A stretch of DNA of 14,669 nucleotides. Source: an uncultured Oscillibacter sp. (GTDB lineage Bacteria > Bacillota_A > Clostridia > Oscillospirales > Oscillospiraceae). Position numbers and translations under genes: made by a program. A model generated the notes under the pieces. That model ran no database searches, was not told the origin of the DNA, and saw only the letters and a program-made list of their open reading frames with translations. Positions 7,470 to 13,697 of the stretch are shown piece by piece. The DNA is taken from positions 1 through 14,669 of the forward strand of contig CABQCB010000023.1 in NCBI GenBank assembly GCA_902462475.1, read 5' to 3'. Position 1 is the first letter of the stretch; each line of letters opens with the position of its first letter.

Positions 7470-9338
7470 ATGAGCGAGCCCTTTGTGTTCGACCCCCGCT
7501 GTATCCTCTGCAAAGATCCCTTCGGCGCCGTCTCCTGCGGCACCATGGTCAGCTTCCACTGCCGCCCCCTGGCGAAAGAAGGCTTCACCCACTGTGCCCT
7601 CATCCTGCACCACGAGTTCTCCGGCCGCACCCAGACCATCGAGCTGGCCCCCACGGAGGCCGTGGCGGACCGGATGCACTTTTCCGCCGCCGTGGTGGCC
7701 CCCCAGGAGCCGGAGCTCATCTGGTATCACTTCTCCTTCTGGCGGGACGACGGCTCCGGCTGCGTTCTTGATAAGACCGGCTACCGCAGCGACGAGCCCT
7801 CCGCCCCCTGGCAGATGACCGTCTATGAGGAAAGCCGCACCCCCGCCTGGTTCGGCCAGGGCGTGACGTACCAAATTTTCCCAGACCGGTTCTGCCGCCT
7901 CACCGCCCCCCATCCCGAGGGTCTGGTGGGCGACCGCTGGATCCAGGAGCATTGGGACGACGTGCCCGAGTGGCGGCCGGACCCGGACGGCGAAATCCGC
8001 AACCGCAACTTCTTCGGCGGACAGCTTGCGGGCATCACGTCCAAGCTGGAGGAGCTGTCCCGCATGGGCGTGACCACGCTGTACCTGTGCCCCATTTTCG
8101 AGTCCGCCTCCAACCACCGCTACAACACGGCGGATTACAGCAAGATCGACCCCATGCTGGGCACGGAGCAGGATTTTCGCACCCTGTGCCGGGAGGCCGA
8201 GCGCCGGGGCATGCATGTGATCCTGGACGGGGTCTTTAACCACACCGGCTCCCAGAGCCTCTATTTCAACGCCGACGGCTTCTACCCCACTCTGGGCGCG
8301 GCCCAGAGCAAGGAGAGCCCCTACTACGACTGGTACTCCTTCCACCCCTGGCCCGACGACTATGACGCCTGGTGGGGCATCCGCACCCTGCCCGCCGTCC
8401 GGGAGGAAAGTGAGACTTATGTAAACTACATCATTACCGATAAGGACTCCATCATCCGCCGGTGGCTCCGGGCCGGTGCCTCCGGCTGGCGGCTGGATGT
8501 GGCCGACGAGCTGCCGGACTGGTTCATTGAAAAGATCCGCACCGCCGTGGAGGAGACCAAGCCGGACGCCGTGCTCATCGGCGAGGTATGGGAGGACGCC
8601 AGCAACAAGATCTCCTACTCCCAGCGGCGCCACTACCTGCTGGGCAGTGAGCTTCACGGCGTTATGAACTACCCCTTCCGCACGGCGCTGCTGGCCTATT
8701 TGCAGGGCGGCAACGCCGACGACTTCCGGGAGGCCATGGAGACCCTGCGGGAAAACTACCCCCCTGCCGCCTTCTACTCCGCCATGAACTTCCTGGGTAC
8801 CCACGATACCCCCCGCATCCTGACGGTGCTGGGCGCCGACACCGTGCCCCAGAGCAAGGACGAACGGGCCATGTACCGCCTGACCCCTGCCCAGCGGTTG
8901 AAGGCCGCCGCTTTGGTACGCCTGGCTGCGTTGGTACTTTTTACCTTCCCCGGCTCCCCCATGGTCTACTACGGCGACGAGGCCGGCATGGAGGGCTTTG
9001 AGGACCCCTTCAACCGGGGCGGCTACCCCTGGGGCAAGGAGGATCAGGGGCTAAAGACCTGGTTCACCAATCTGGGCCACCTGCGCCGCCAGCGCCTCTC
9101 CCTCCAGCGGGGCACCATCTCCTACCTGTACACGGCAGGGTCCCTGCTGGTGTACGCCCGCACCTGGCAGAACCAGCGGACGGTGGTGGCTGTGAATCGG
9201 GCGGAAGCCCACGCCAGCGTGTGTATCCCCTGGCCGGCGGACACGGCGCTGGACCTGCTGTCCGGCCGGGTCTATCAGGCCAAGGACGGCGTTTTGCCCC
9301 TGTATCTGCCGGGCAGGACCGGCATGCTGCTGGAATGA
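7470..9338 (+). CDS. Cytoplasmic GH13 alpha-glucan hydrolase, neopullulanase/cyclomaltodextrinase-like
   Basis: This 622-residue protein has an N-terminal beta domain (about 1-115) resembling CBM34, then a GH13 catalytic barrel opening at TYQIFPDRFCR. The four GH13 regions are present. Region I is DGVFNH (253-258). Region II is GWRLDVADE, with nucleophile Asp343. Region III is LIGEVWED, with acid/base Glu372. Region IV is FLGTHDTPR, with His445-Asp446. A small C-terminal beta domain finishes the protein. No signal peptide is seen, so it should act in the cytoplasm on imported maltodextrins or stored glycogen. AAGGAGG (7453-7459) is 10 bases before the ATG. The gene begins 18 bases after the PBP2 stop, apparently at the tail of the mre run, which is an odd functional neighbour. 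Exact specificity (neopullulanase, cyclomaltodextrinase or alpha-amylase) cannot be read from the motifs. Confidence 0.87.
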   Translation: MSEPFVFDPRCILCKDPFGAVSCGTMVSFHCRPLAKEGFTHCALILHHEFSGRTQTIELAPTEAVADRMHFSAAVVAPQEPELIWYHFSFWRDDGSGCVLDKTGYRSDEPSAPWQMTVYEESRTPAWFGQGVTYQIFPDRFCRLTAPHPEGLVGDRWIQEHWDDVPEWRPDPDGEIRNRNFFGGQLAGITSKLEELSRMGVTTLYLCPIFESASNHRYNTADYSKIDPMLGTEQDFRTLCREAERRGMHVILDGVFNHTGSQSLYFNADGFYPTLGAAQSKESPYYDWYSFHPWPDDYDAWWGIRTLPAVREESETYVNYIITDKDSIIRRWLRAGASGWRLDVADELPDWFIEKIRTAVEETKPDAVLIGEVWEDASNKISYSQRRHYLLGSELHGVMNYPFRTALLAYLQGGNADDFREAMETLRENYPPAAFYSAMNFLGTHDTPRILTVLGADTVPQSKDERAMYRLTPAQRLKAAALVRLAALVLFTFPGSPMVYYGDEAGMEGFEDPFNRGGYPWGKEDQGLKTWFTNLGHLRRQRLSLQRGTISYLYTAGSLLVYARTWQNQRTVVAVNRAEAHASVCIPWPADTALDLLSGRVYQAKDGVLPLYLPGRTGMLLE

Positions 9339-9345
9339 CCCATCT

Positions 9346-9381
9346 CCGGGAATGTTTCACGTGAAACATTCCCGGTTTTTT
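9346..9381 (+). terminator. Rho-independent terminator formed by a parS-containing palindrome
   Basis: A perfect 30-bp palindrome (9346-9375, arms CCGGGAATGTTTCAC and its complement, centred between 9360 and 9361) is followed at once by six T (9376-9381). It begins 8 bases after the GH13 stop. As RNA the arms would fold into a long hairpin with only the central bases unpaired, so it has the form of an intrinsic terminator for the mre-GH13 run. The middle 16 bp are a parS site. Confidence 0.8.
9353..9368. promoter_or_regulatory. parS: parS centromere-like site 1 (ParB/Spo0J binding)
   Basis: TGTTTCACGTGAAACA is an exact match to the chromosomal parS consensus TGTTNCACGTGAAACA known from Bacillus subtilis Spo0J. 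It is a full 16-bp palindrome. It lies 123 bases upstream of the parA start and 1.1 kb from parB, the usual neighbourhood. ParB would load here as a CTP-dependent clamp and spread, and the ParB-DNA complex would recruit ParA and SMC. The site sits inside the terminator stem of the preceding gene. Confidence 0.95.
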
Positions 9382-9403
9382 CATTTCTTTTGTGGTTTTG
9401 ACC

Positions 9404-9432
9404 TTGCAAGGCTATTCGCACCTTGCTATAAT
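9404..9432 (+). promoter_or_regulatory. Promoter of the parAB operon with flanking inverted repeats
   Basis: TTGCAA (9404-9409), 17 bp, then TATAAT (9427-9432) preceded by TGC form a strong extended -10 promoter. The start near 9439 leaves about 50 nt of leader. The -35 lies in a 10-bp palindrome, CCTTGCAAGG (9402-9411). The -10 is bracketed by CACCTT (9419-9424) and AAGGTG (9436-9441). These repeats could be operator sites, for example for ParA/ParB autoregulation, but that is inference. Confidence 0.75.
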
Positions 9433-9490
9433 AATAAGGTGTTTGAAAAACCGCAAAAAAACACATCCTTATGGGAAAGTAGGTGTCCCG

Positions 9491-10249
9491 GTGGCAAAAA
9501 CCGTTGCAATCGTGAATCAAAAAGGGGGCGTCGGAAAGACCACCACCTGCGTGAACCTGGCCGCTGCCCTCAGCGAACAGGGAAAGCGGGTGCTGCTCTG
9601 CGACTTCGACCCCCAGGCCAACTCCACCTCCGGCATGGGTGTGGACAAGACCGTCTCCAAGGGCGTGTATGAGGTGCTCATCGGCGAGATGCCCACCCAG
9701 GACGCGCTGGTGCACACCAAGTTCGGGGACGTGCTGCCCTCCAACAAGGCCCTGGCCGGCGCCGGCATCGAACTGATCGGCATGGAGCGGCGGGAGTCTT
9801 TGCTGCGGGACGCCCTGGCACAGGTAGGCGACCAATATGACTTCATCTTCATTGACTGCCCCCCTTCCCTGGAGCTGCTGACCCTCAACGCCCTGTGCGC
9901 CGCGGACACCATTCTGGTGCCGGTGCAGGGAGAGTACTTCGCCCTGGAGGGACTCAGCGACCTGATGAACACCGTGCGCATCGTCCGCCGCTCCCTGAAT
10001 CCCAGGCTGGAGCTGGAGGGCGTGCTGCTGACCATGTTCGACGGCCGCACCAATCTGGCGCTCCAGGTGGCCCAGGAGGTCAAGCACTACTTCCCCGGCA
10101 AGGTCTATTCCACAGTGATCCCCCGGAACGTGCGCTTGAGCGAGGCACCCAGCCACGGCAAGCCCATCACCGCCTATGACCGCACCTCCCGGGGCGCAGA
10201 GGCCTACACGGCTCTGGCTGCGGAATTCCTGAAAAAGCAAAGCGTCTGA
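9491..10249 (+). CDS. parA: Chromosome-partitioning ATPase ParA (Soj)
   Basis: This 252-residue ParA/MinD-family ATPase has a deviant Walker A motif, NQKGGVGKTT (9-18, signature Lys11, catalytic-loop Lys16). It also has DFDPQANST from Asp38 and DCPPSLELLTLNAL from Asp122. It should bind ATP as a dimer on the nucleoid and release on contact with ParB, moving origin regions. No N-terminal helix-turn-helix is present, so this is the short chromosomal Soj type. I start it at GTG 9491. The frame is open back to 9392, but that stretch holds the promoter (TTGCAA/TATAAT) and would translate to nothing ParA-like. AGGTG (9481-9485) gives a modest ribosome binding site 5 bases upstream. parB follows after 21 bases. 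Confidence 0.95.
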   Translation: MAKTVAIVNQKGGVGKTTTCVNLAAALSEQGKRVLLCDFDPQANSTSGMGVDKTVSKGVYEVLIGEMPTQDALVHTKFGDVLPSNKALAGAGIELIGMERRESLLRDALAQVGDQYDFIFIDCPPSLELLTLNALCAADTILVPVQGEYFALEGLSDLMNTVRIVRRSLNPRLELEGVLLTMFDGRTNLALQVAQEVKHYFPGKVYSTVIPRNVRLSEAPSHGKPITAYDRTSRGAEAYTALAAEFLKKQSV

Positions 10250-10270
10250 TATCTCGAAAGGAGCATCTGC

Positions 10271-11164
10271 ATGGCATCCAAAAAGCCCTCCGGCCTGGGC
10301 CGGGGCCTCGGCGCCCTGCTGGGCGACGACGTTTTGAACACAGAGAGCACCGGCGCGCTGATGCTGCCCATTTCCCAGGTGGAAAGCTGCTCCTCCCAGC
10401 CCCGCAAGTCCTTCGATGAGGCGGCGCTGGCGGAGCTGGCGGACTCCATCCGCCAACACGGCATCATCCAGCCTCTCACGGTGCGGAAGCTCTCCTCCGG
10501 CTACTATCAGATCATCGCCGGCGAACGCCGCTGGCGCGCCGCCCGAATGGCGGGTCTCAGCGAGGTGCCCGTCATCGTCATGGAGGCGGACGACCGCAAG
10601 GCCGCCGAGCTGGCCATGATCGAAAACCTCCAGCGGGAGGACCTGAATCCCATGGAGGAAGCGGCCGGATTCCAGTCCCTCATTGAAAATTATCACATGA
10701 CCCAGGAGGAAGCCGCCCAACGGGTGGGCAAATCCCGCAGCGCCGTGGCCAACGCCCTGCGTCTGCTGGGCCTGACCCCCTCCGTGCGGGCCCTGGTGGA
10801 AGCGGGTAAGCTCTCCGCCGGACATGCCCGTGCCCTCCTCCCTCTGGACGCACAGACCCAAGAGAGCGCCGCGGCAGCCGTGGTGGACGGGGGCCTGTCC
10901 GTCCGCCAGACGGAAGCCCTGGTCAAGCGGCTCACCGCCCAGGAAAAGCCCAAGCCTCAGCCCCCTGCCGGCGTGGATTACACTGCCGAAGCCCAGAGGG
11001 ATCTGAGCTCCCGCCTCGGGCGGGGTGTGAAAATTGTAAATGGCCGGAAAAAAGGCCGCATTGAATTGGAATACTATGGTCTGGACGACCTGAACGATCT
11101 GCTGGAGGCCCTGGCGCTGCTGCGGATCCAGAAAAGCCAGGCCCGGAAAGGAAACGAATCATGA
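10271..11164 (+). CDS. parB: ParB/Spo0J family partition protein (parS-binding CTPase)
   Basis: This 297-residue protein opens with the ParA-contacting motif, seen as GLGRGLGALLGDD. It continues with QPRKSFDEAALAELADSI and the ParB CTP-binding box GERRWRAARMAGL (GERRWRA, 84-90). Next is a helix-turn-helix at about 143-168 (MTQEEAAQRVGKSRSAVANA), then a linker and a C-terminal dimerisation region (about 245-297). It would bind the two perfect parS sites found 0.9 kb before its start and 0.5 kb beyond its stop, slide as a CTP-bound clamp, and stimulate ParA. AAAGGAG (about 10257-10263) precedes the ATG. The stop overlaps the next gene by ATGA (11161-11164). A Noc paralogue is unlikely, because the parA linkage and the parS (not NBS) sites indicate true Spo0J. 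Confidence 0.95.
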   Translation: MASKKPSGLGRGLGALLGDDVLNTESTGALMLPISQVESCSSQPRKSFDEAALAELADSIRQHGIIQPLTVRKLSSGYYQIIAGERRWRAARMAGLSEVPVIVMEADDRKAAELAMIENLQREDLNPMEEAAGFQSLIENYHMTQEEAAQRVGKSRSAVANALRLLGLTPSVRALVEAGKLSAGHARALLPLDAQTQESAAAAVVDGGLSVRQTEALVKRLTAQEKPKPQPPAGVDYTAEAQRDLSSRLGRGVKIVNGRKKGRIELEYYGLDDLNDLLEALALLRIQKSQARKGNES

Positions 11165-11673
11165 AGCTGGAAAAACGCGGCGACGGTGAGACCCCGGTCC
11201 CTCAGGAGCCCTCATCCGGGAAAAAACCCGTTGTCGTCTACATTATGATCTTGTTCATTGTTGCGTTTTTGCTGATGGCCCTGTCCTTTGTGATGCATCA
11301 GCGCAGCAATTCCGAGGTCCTGGGCGAGCTGCAAAACGACTTCAACGCCATGCAGGAGGTCCAGGCGGCACAGGACAAGGTGATCGAGCTCCAGGAGGAG
11401 CTGGCCGACGCCCAGGATCAGATCGACGCCCTGAACGATCAGCTGGCCCAGCAGGAGGAAGACGCCGCCCAGGTGGAAAAGAAGATCGACGCCCTGCTGG
11501 GGCTGTACACCTTGCAGCAGCAGTACTCCGCCGGCAGCTATGACGAGTGTCTGACCACCATGCAGCACATGGAGGACGAGGGCCTGGTGGAACTGCTGCC
11601 GGACAGCACCGACCAGGTGACCTCCCCTGCCCAGCGGTATCAGCAGCTGAAAGAAGCCGTACTGAACAAATAA
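11161..11673 (+). CDS. Uncharacterised single-pass membrane protein with coiled coil, coupled to parB
   Basis: I do not recognise a named family. The 170 residues comprise a polar N-terminal tail ending in basic SGKKP (1-23), one membrane helix (about 24-44, VVVYIMILFIVAFLLMALSF), a long coiled coil (about 50-112, LQNDFNAMQEVQAAQDKVIE and following heptads), and a C-terminal segment with short helices (LGLYTLQQQYSAGSYDECLT, then QRYQQLKEAVLNK) that could be a helical-hairpin repeat. The positive-inside rule places the N-terminus in the cytoplasm and the coiled coil outside. Its start overlaps the parB stop (ATGA), so it is co-translated with the partition genes. Its 3' end is 4 bases from the second parS. 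Topology recalls small bitopic division proteins such as FtsB/DivIC, but it is longer and I see no homology, so a role in division or segregation is only a guess from context. Confidence 0.8.
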   Translation: MKLEKRGDGETPVPQEPSSGKKPVVVYIMILFIVAFLLMALSFVMHQRSNSEVLGELQNDFNAMQEVQAAQDKVIELQEELADAQDQIDALNDQLAQQEEDAAQVEKKIDALLGLYTLQQQYSAGSYDECLTTMQHMEDEGLVELLPDSTDQVTSPAQRYQQLKEAVLNK

Positions 11674-11677
11674 CAAC

Positions 11678-11693
11678 TGTTTCACGTGAAACA
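11678..11693. promoter_or_regulatory. parS: parS centromere-like site 2
   Basis: This is an exact second copy of TGTTTCACGTGAAACA, in the 49-base gap between the membrane-protein gene and serS. Here the palindrome stops at the 16-mer: the flanks (CAAC before, ATTC after) do not pair and no T-run follows directly. It is therefore not a terminator, unlike site 1. The centres of the two sites are 2.3 kb apart and bracket parA, parB and the membrane gene. Confidence 0.95.
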
Positions 11694-11722
11694 ATTCTAA
11701 ATTTTTTATGAGGTGAACGACC

Positions 11723-13030
11723 ATGTTGGACATTAAGTTTATCCGGGAGAATCCGGACATCGTCAAGGAAAACATCAAGAAGAAGTTCCAGGATGCCAAG
11801 CTGCCTATGGTGGACGAGGTCATCGAGCTGGACGCCAAGCGCCGCGCTGCCGTGGCAGAGGCCGACCAGCTGCGTTCCGCCCGCAACAGCCTGTCCAAGA
11901 AGATCGGCATGCTGATGGGCCAGGCCAAGAAGGACCCCAGCAAGCTGGCGGAAGCCGAGGAAGTGAAGAAGGAAGTCACCCGGGACGCTGAGCGTCTGGC
12001 GGAGCTGGAGAAGCTGGAGAGCGAGCTGGATGCCGAGCTGCACAAGCGCATGCTCCAGATCCCCCAGATCATCGATCCCTCCGTGCCTCTGGGCCCCGAT
12101 GACTCCTGCAACGTGGAAGTCCAGCGCTTCGGTGAGCCCGTGGTGCCCGACTTCCCCATCCCCTACCATGTGGATCTGATGGAGTCCTTCGACGGCATCG
12201 ATATGGACGCCGCCGGCCGCGTGTCCGGCAACGGCTTCTATTACCTGCTGGGCGACATCGCCCGTCTCCACGAGGCCGTGCTGGCCTACGGCCGTGACTT
12301 CATGATCGGCAAGGGCTTCACCTACTGCATCCCCCCCTTCATGATCCACGGCAACGTGGTGGAAGGCGTTATGAGCCAGACCGACATGGACTCCATGATG
12401 TACAAGATCGAGGGCGAGGACCTGTACCTGATCGGCACCAGCGAGCACTCCATGATCGGCCGCTTCATTGACCAGATCCTCCCCGAGGACAAGCTGCCCC
12501 AGACCCTCACCTCCTACTCCCCCTGCTTCCGCAAGGAGAAGGGCGCCCACGGCATTGAGGAGCGCGGTGTGTACCGCATCCACCAGTTTGAAAAGCAGGA
12601 GATGATCGTGGTCTGCAAGCCCGAGGAGTCCAAGGACTGGTATGAGAAGCTGTGGCAATACTCTGTGGAGCTGTTCCGCTCCATGGACATTCCCGTCCGT
12701 CAGCTGGAGTGCTGCTCCGGTGACCTGGCCGACCTGAAGGTCAAGTCCTGCGACATCGAGGCCTGGTCTCCCCGTCAGCAGAAGTACTTCGAGGTCTGCT
12801 CCTGCTCCAACCTGGGCGACGCCCAGGCCCGCCGCCTGCGCATCCGCTACAAGGATGAAAACGGCAAGATGCAGCTGTGCCACACCCTCAACAACACCTG
12901 CGTGGCGCCTCCCCGTATGCTGATCGCCTTCCTGGAGAACAACCTGCAGGCCGACGGCACTGTGAAGATCCCCGAGGTGCTGTGGCCCTACATGGGCGGC
13001 ACCAAAGTGCTGGTTCCCAAGAAGAAATGA
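11723..13030 (+). CDS. serS: Seryl-tRNA synthetase, divergent variant
   Basis: This 435-residue class II synthetase charges tRNA-Ser with serine. The N-terminus MLDIKFIRENPDIVKENIKK and the following long antiparallel coiled-coil arm (about 28-105), which reads the tRNA-Ser extra arm, are diagnostic of SerRS. The catalytic core shows motif 2 around F269-R270 (PCFRKEKGAHGIEERGVYRI, then HQFEKQEM) and SCSNLGDAQARRLRIRY. Motif 3 is VAPPRMLIAFLENN, with Arg398. Standard bacterial SerRS usually has a Gly-rich lead-in to motif 3 and a SAGRDTRG-like motif 2 loop, so this protein belongs to a divergent branch. The binding arginine is kept. GAGGTGA (about 11710-11716) precedes the ATG. Only 49 bases separate it from the upstream gene, too short for a T-box leader, so it is probably read through from parAB or from a weak local promoter. 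Confidence 0.93.
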   Translation: MLDIKFIRENPDIVKENIKKKFQDAKLPMVDEVIELDAKRRAAVAEADQLRSARNSLSKKIGMLMGQAKKDPSKLAEAEEVKKEVTRDAERLAELEKLESELDAELHKRMLQIPQIIDPSVPLGPDDSCNVEVQRFGEPVVPDFPIPYHVDLMESFDGIDMDAAGRVSGNGFYYLLGDIARLHEAVLAYGRDFMIGKGFTYCIPPFMIHGNVVEGVMSQTDMDSMMYKIEGEDLYLIGTSEHSMIGRFIDQILPEDKLPQTLTSYSPCFRKEKGAHGIEERGVYRIHQFEKQEMIVVCKPEESKDWYEKLWQYSVELFRSMDIPVRQLECCSGDLADLKVKSCDIEAWSPRQQKYFEVCSCSNLGDAQARRLRIRYKDENGKMQLCHTLNNTCVAPPRMLIAFLENNLQADGTVKIPEVLWPYMGGTKVLVPKKK

Positions 13031-13036
13031 TCCCCT

Positions 13037-13061
13037 CCCCTGCCGCCAAAGTGCGGCGGGG
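13037..13061 (+). terminator. GC-rich hairpin after serS (weak terminator candidate)
   Basis: CCCC (13037-13040) and GCCGC (13042-13046) pair with GCGGC (13053-13057) and GGGG (13058-13061). There is one bulged T and a 6-base loop. The hairpin starts 6 bases after the serS stop. No T-run follows, so intrinsic termination is uncertain. A small second hairpin, AACCG-AGA-CGGTT, follows at 13067-13079. Confidence 0.4.
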
Positions 13062-13084
13062 CGAGGAACCGAGACGGTTGATTT

Positions 13085-13119
13085 CGTTTTGTAATATTTA
13101 CTAGAAATAATACAAAACG
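13085..13119. repeat. 35-base AT-rich imperfect palindrome in the serS-mscL gap
   Basis: The arms CGTTTTGTAATATTT (13085-13099) and AAATAATACAAAACG (13105-13119) pair over 14 of 15 positions (one A-A mismatch) around a 5-base ACTAG loop. The block is strikingly AT-rich against its GC-rich surroundings. It could be a bidirectional terminator-like hairpin, a protein-binding palindrome or part of a dispersed repeat. A weak promoter, TTGATT (13078-13083) with TAGAAA (13102-13107), overlaps it. I find no gene in 13031-13295. Confidence 0.6.
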
Positions 13120-13192
13120 TTGAACCCGTTTCCAGCCGCTGGCGCGCCGCCGGAGGCAAGAACGGTACCCTGGGCGTCTTTTTATGGGCTCC

Positions 13193-13213
13193 ATTCCGGT
13201 CTGAGGCCGGAAT
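13193..13213. repeat. Hairpin upstream of mscL
   Basis: ATTCCGG (13193-13199) and CCGGAAT (13207-13213) form a perfect 7-bp inverted repeat, extendable in RNA by T-G and C-G pairs to a TGA loop. An 8-base direct repeat, GGTACCCT, occurs at 13164-13171 and again at 13288-13295 directly before the mscL ATG. Function is unknown. A structured leader or the remains of a repeat element are both possible. Confidence 0.5.
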
Positions 13214-13295
13214 CCATTGGGGCGCAAGGGTTTCCGGACTTCCGTTTTCGGCCGCCGCGCCTGCGGCCCACTTCCCCGTACAGAAAGGGTACCCT

Positions 13296-13697
13296 ATGTC
13301 AAAGACGAAAGGCTTCATTGCCGAGTTCAAACAATTCATCGCCCGGGGCAACGTGCTGGATCTGGCGGTGGGCGTCATCATCGGCGGCGCCTTCAGCGCC
13401 ATCACCAATTCGCTGGTGAACGACATCATCAATCCCATCCTGGGCATCCTCACGGGAGGCAACGAGGCCCTCTCCGGCCTGAGCTTCCAGCTGCCCGGCG
13501 GCGGGGCGCTGATGGTGGGGAATTTCATCAACGCCGTGCTGAACTTTCTCATCATGGCCTTTGCCGTGTTCTGCCTGGTGAAGGCCGTCAACCGGATCCA
13601 CAAGAAAAAGGAGGCGGCCCCTCCTCCCCCGCCCAAGCCCTCCAATGAAGAAGTGCTGCTGGCGGAGATCCGGGATCTTTTGAAGGAGCGTGGATGA
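13296..13697 (+). CDS. mscL: Large-conductance mechanosensitive channel MscL
   Basis: This 133-residue protein is typical of MscL in length and layout. It has an amphipathic N-terminal helix (FIAEFKQFIARGNV), TM1 (about 17-46, LDLAVGVIIGGAFSAITNSL and VNDIINP), a short periplasmic-type loop with GGNEALSGLSFQLPGG, and TM2 (about 76-102, FINAVLNFLIMAFAVFCLVK). A basic stretch and a poly-proline linker (about 109-114, AAPPPPPKP) follow, with a C-terminal bundle helix (EEVLLAEIRDLLKERG). The homopentamer opens under membrane tension to release solutes on osmotic downshock. AGAAAGGG (13282-13289) precedes the ATG by 6 bases. The stop overlaps the rsmG start. Confidence 0.95.
   Translation: MSKTKGFIAEFKQFIARGNVLDLAVGVIIGGAFSAITNSLVNDIINPILGILTGGNEALSGLSFQLPGGGALMVGNFINAVLNFLIMAFAVFCLVKAVNRIHKKKEAAPPPPPKPSNEEVLLAEIRDLLKERG

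Noticed and set aside
9471..9482. ATG upstream of parA as a leader peptide or alternative start
   Set aside because: It reads only ATG-GGA-AAG before a TAG stop and is out of frame with parA.
9392..9490. N-terminal extension of ParA by 33 codons
   Set aside because: The stretch contains the parA promoter and translates to non-ParA sequence. GTG 9491 gives the usual Soj N-terminus.
11678..11710. Second parS palindrome plus a downstream T-rich stretch as a terminator
   Set aside because: The T-run is separated from the palindrome by ATTCTAAA and the stem has no GC-rich flank, so it lacks the intrinsic-terminator form seen at 9346-9381.
11674..11722. Possible T-box leader for serS
   Set aside because: The gap is only 49 bases, most of it parS and the ribosome binding site, with no room for specifier or antiterminator structures.
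13120..13419. 99-codon forward frame in the serS-mscL gap
   Set aside because: It overlaps mscL in another frame, has no convincing ribosome binding site, and is low-complexity Pro/Arg-rich. More likely it reads through a non-coding structured region.
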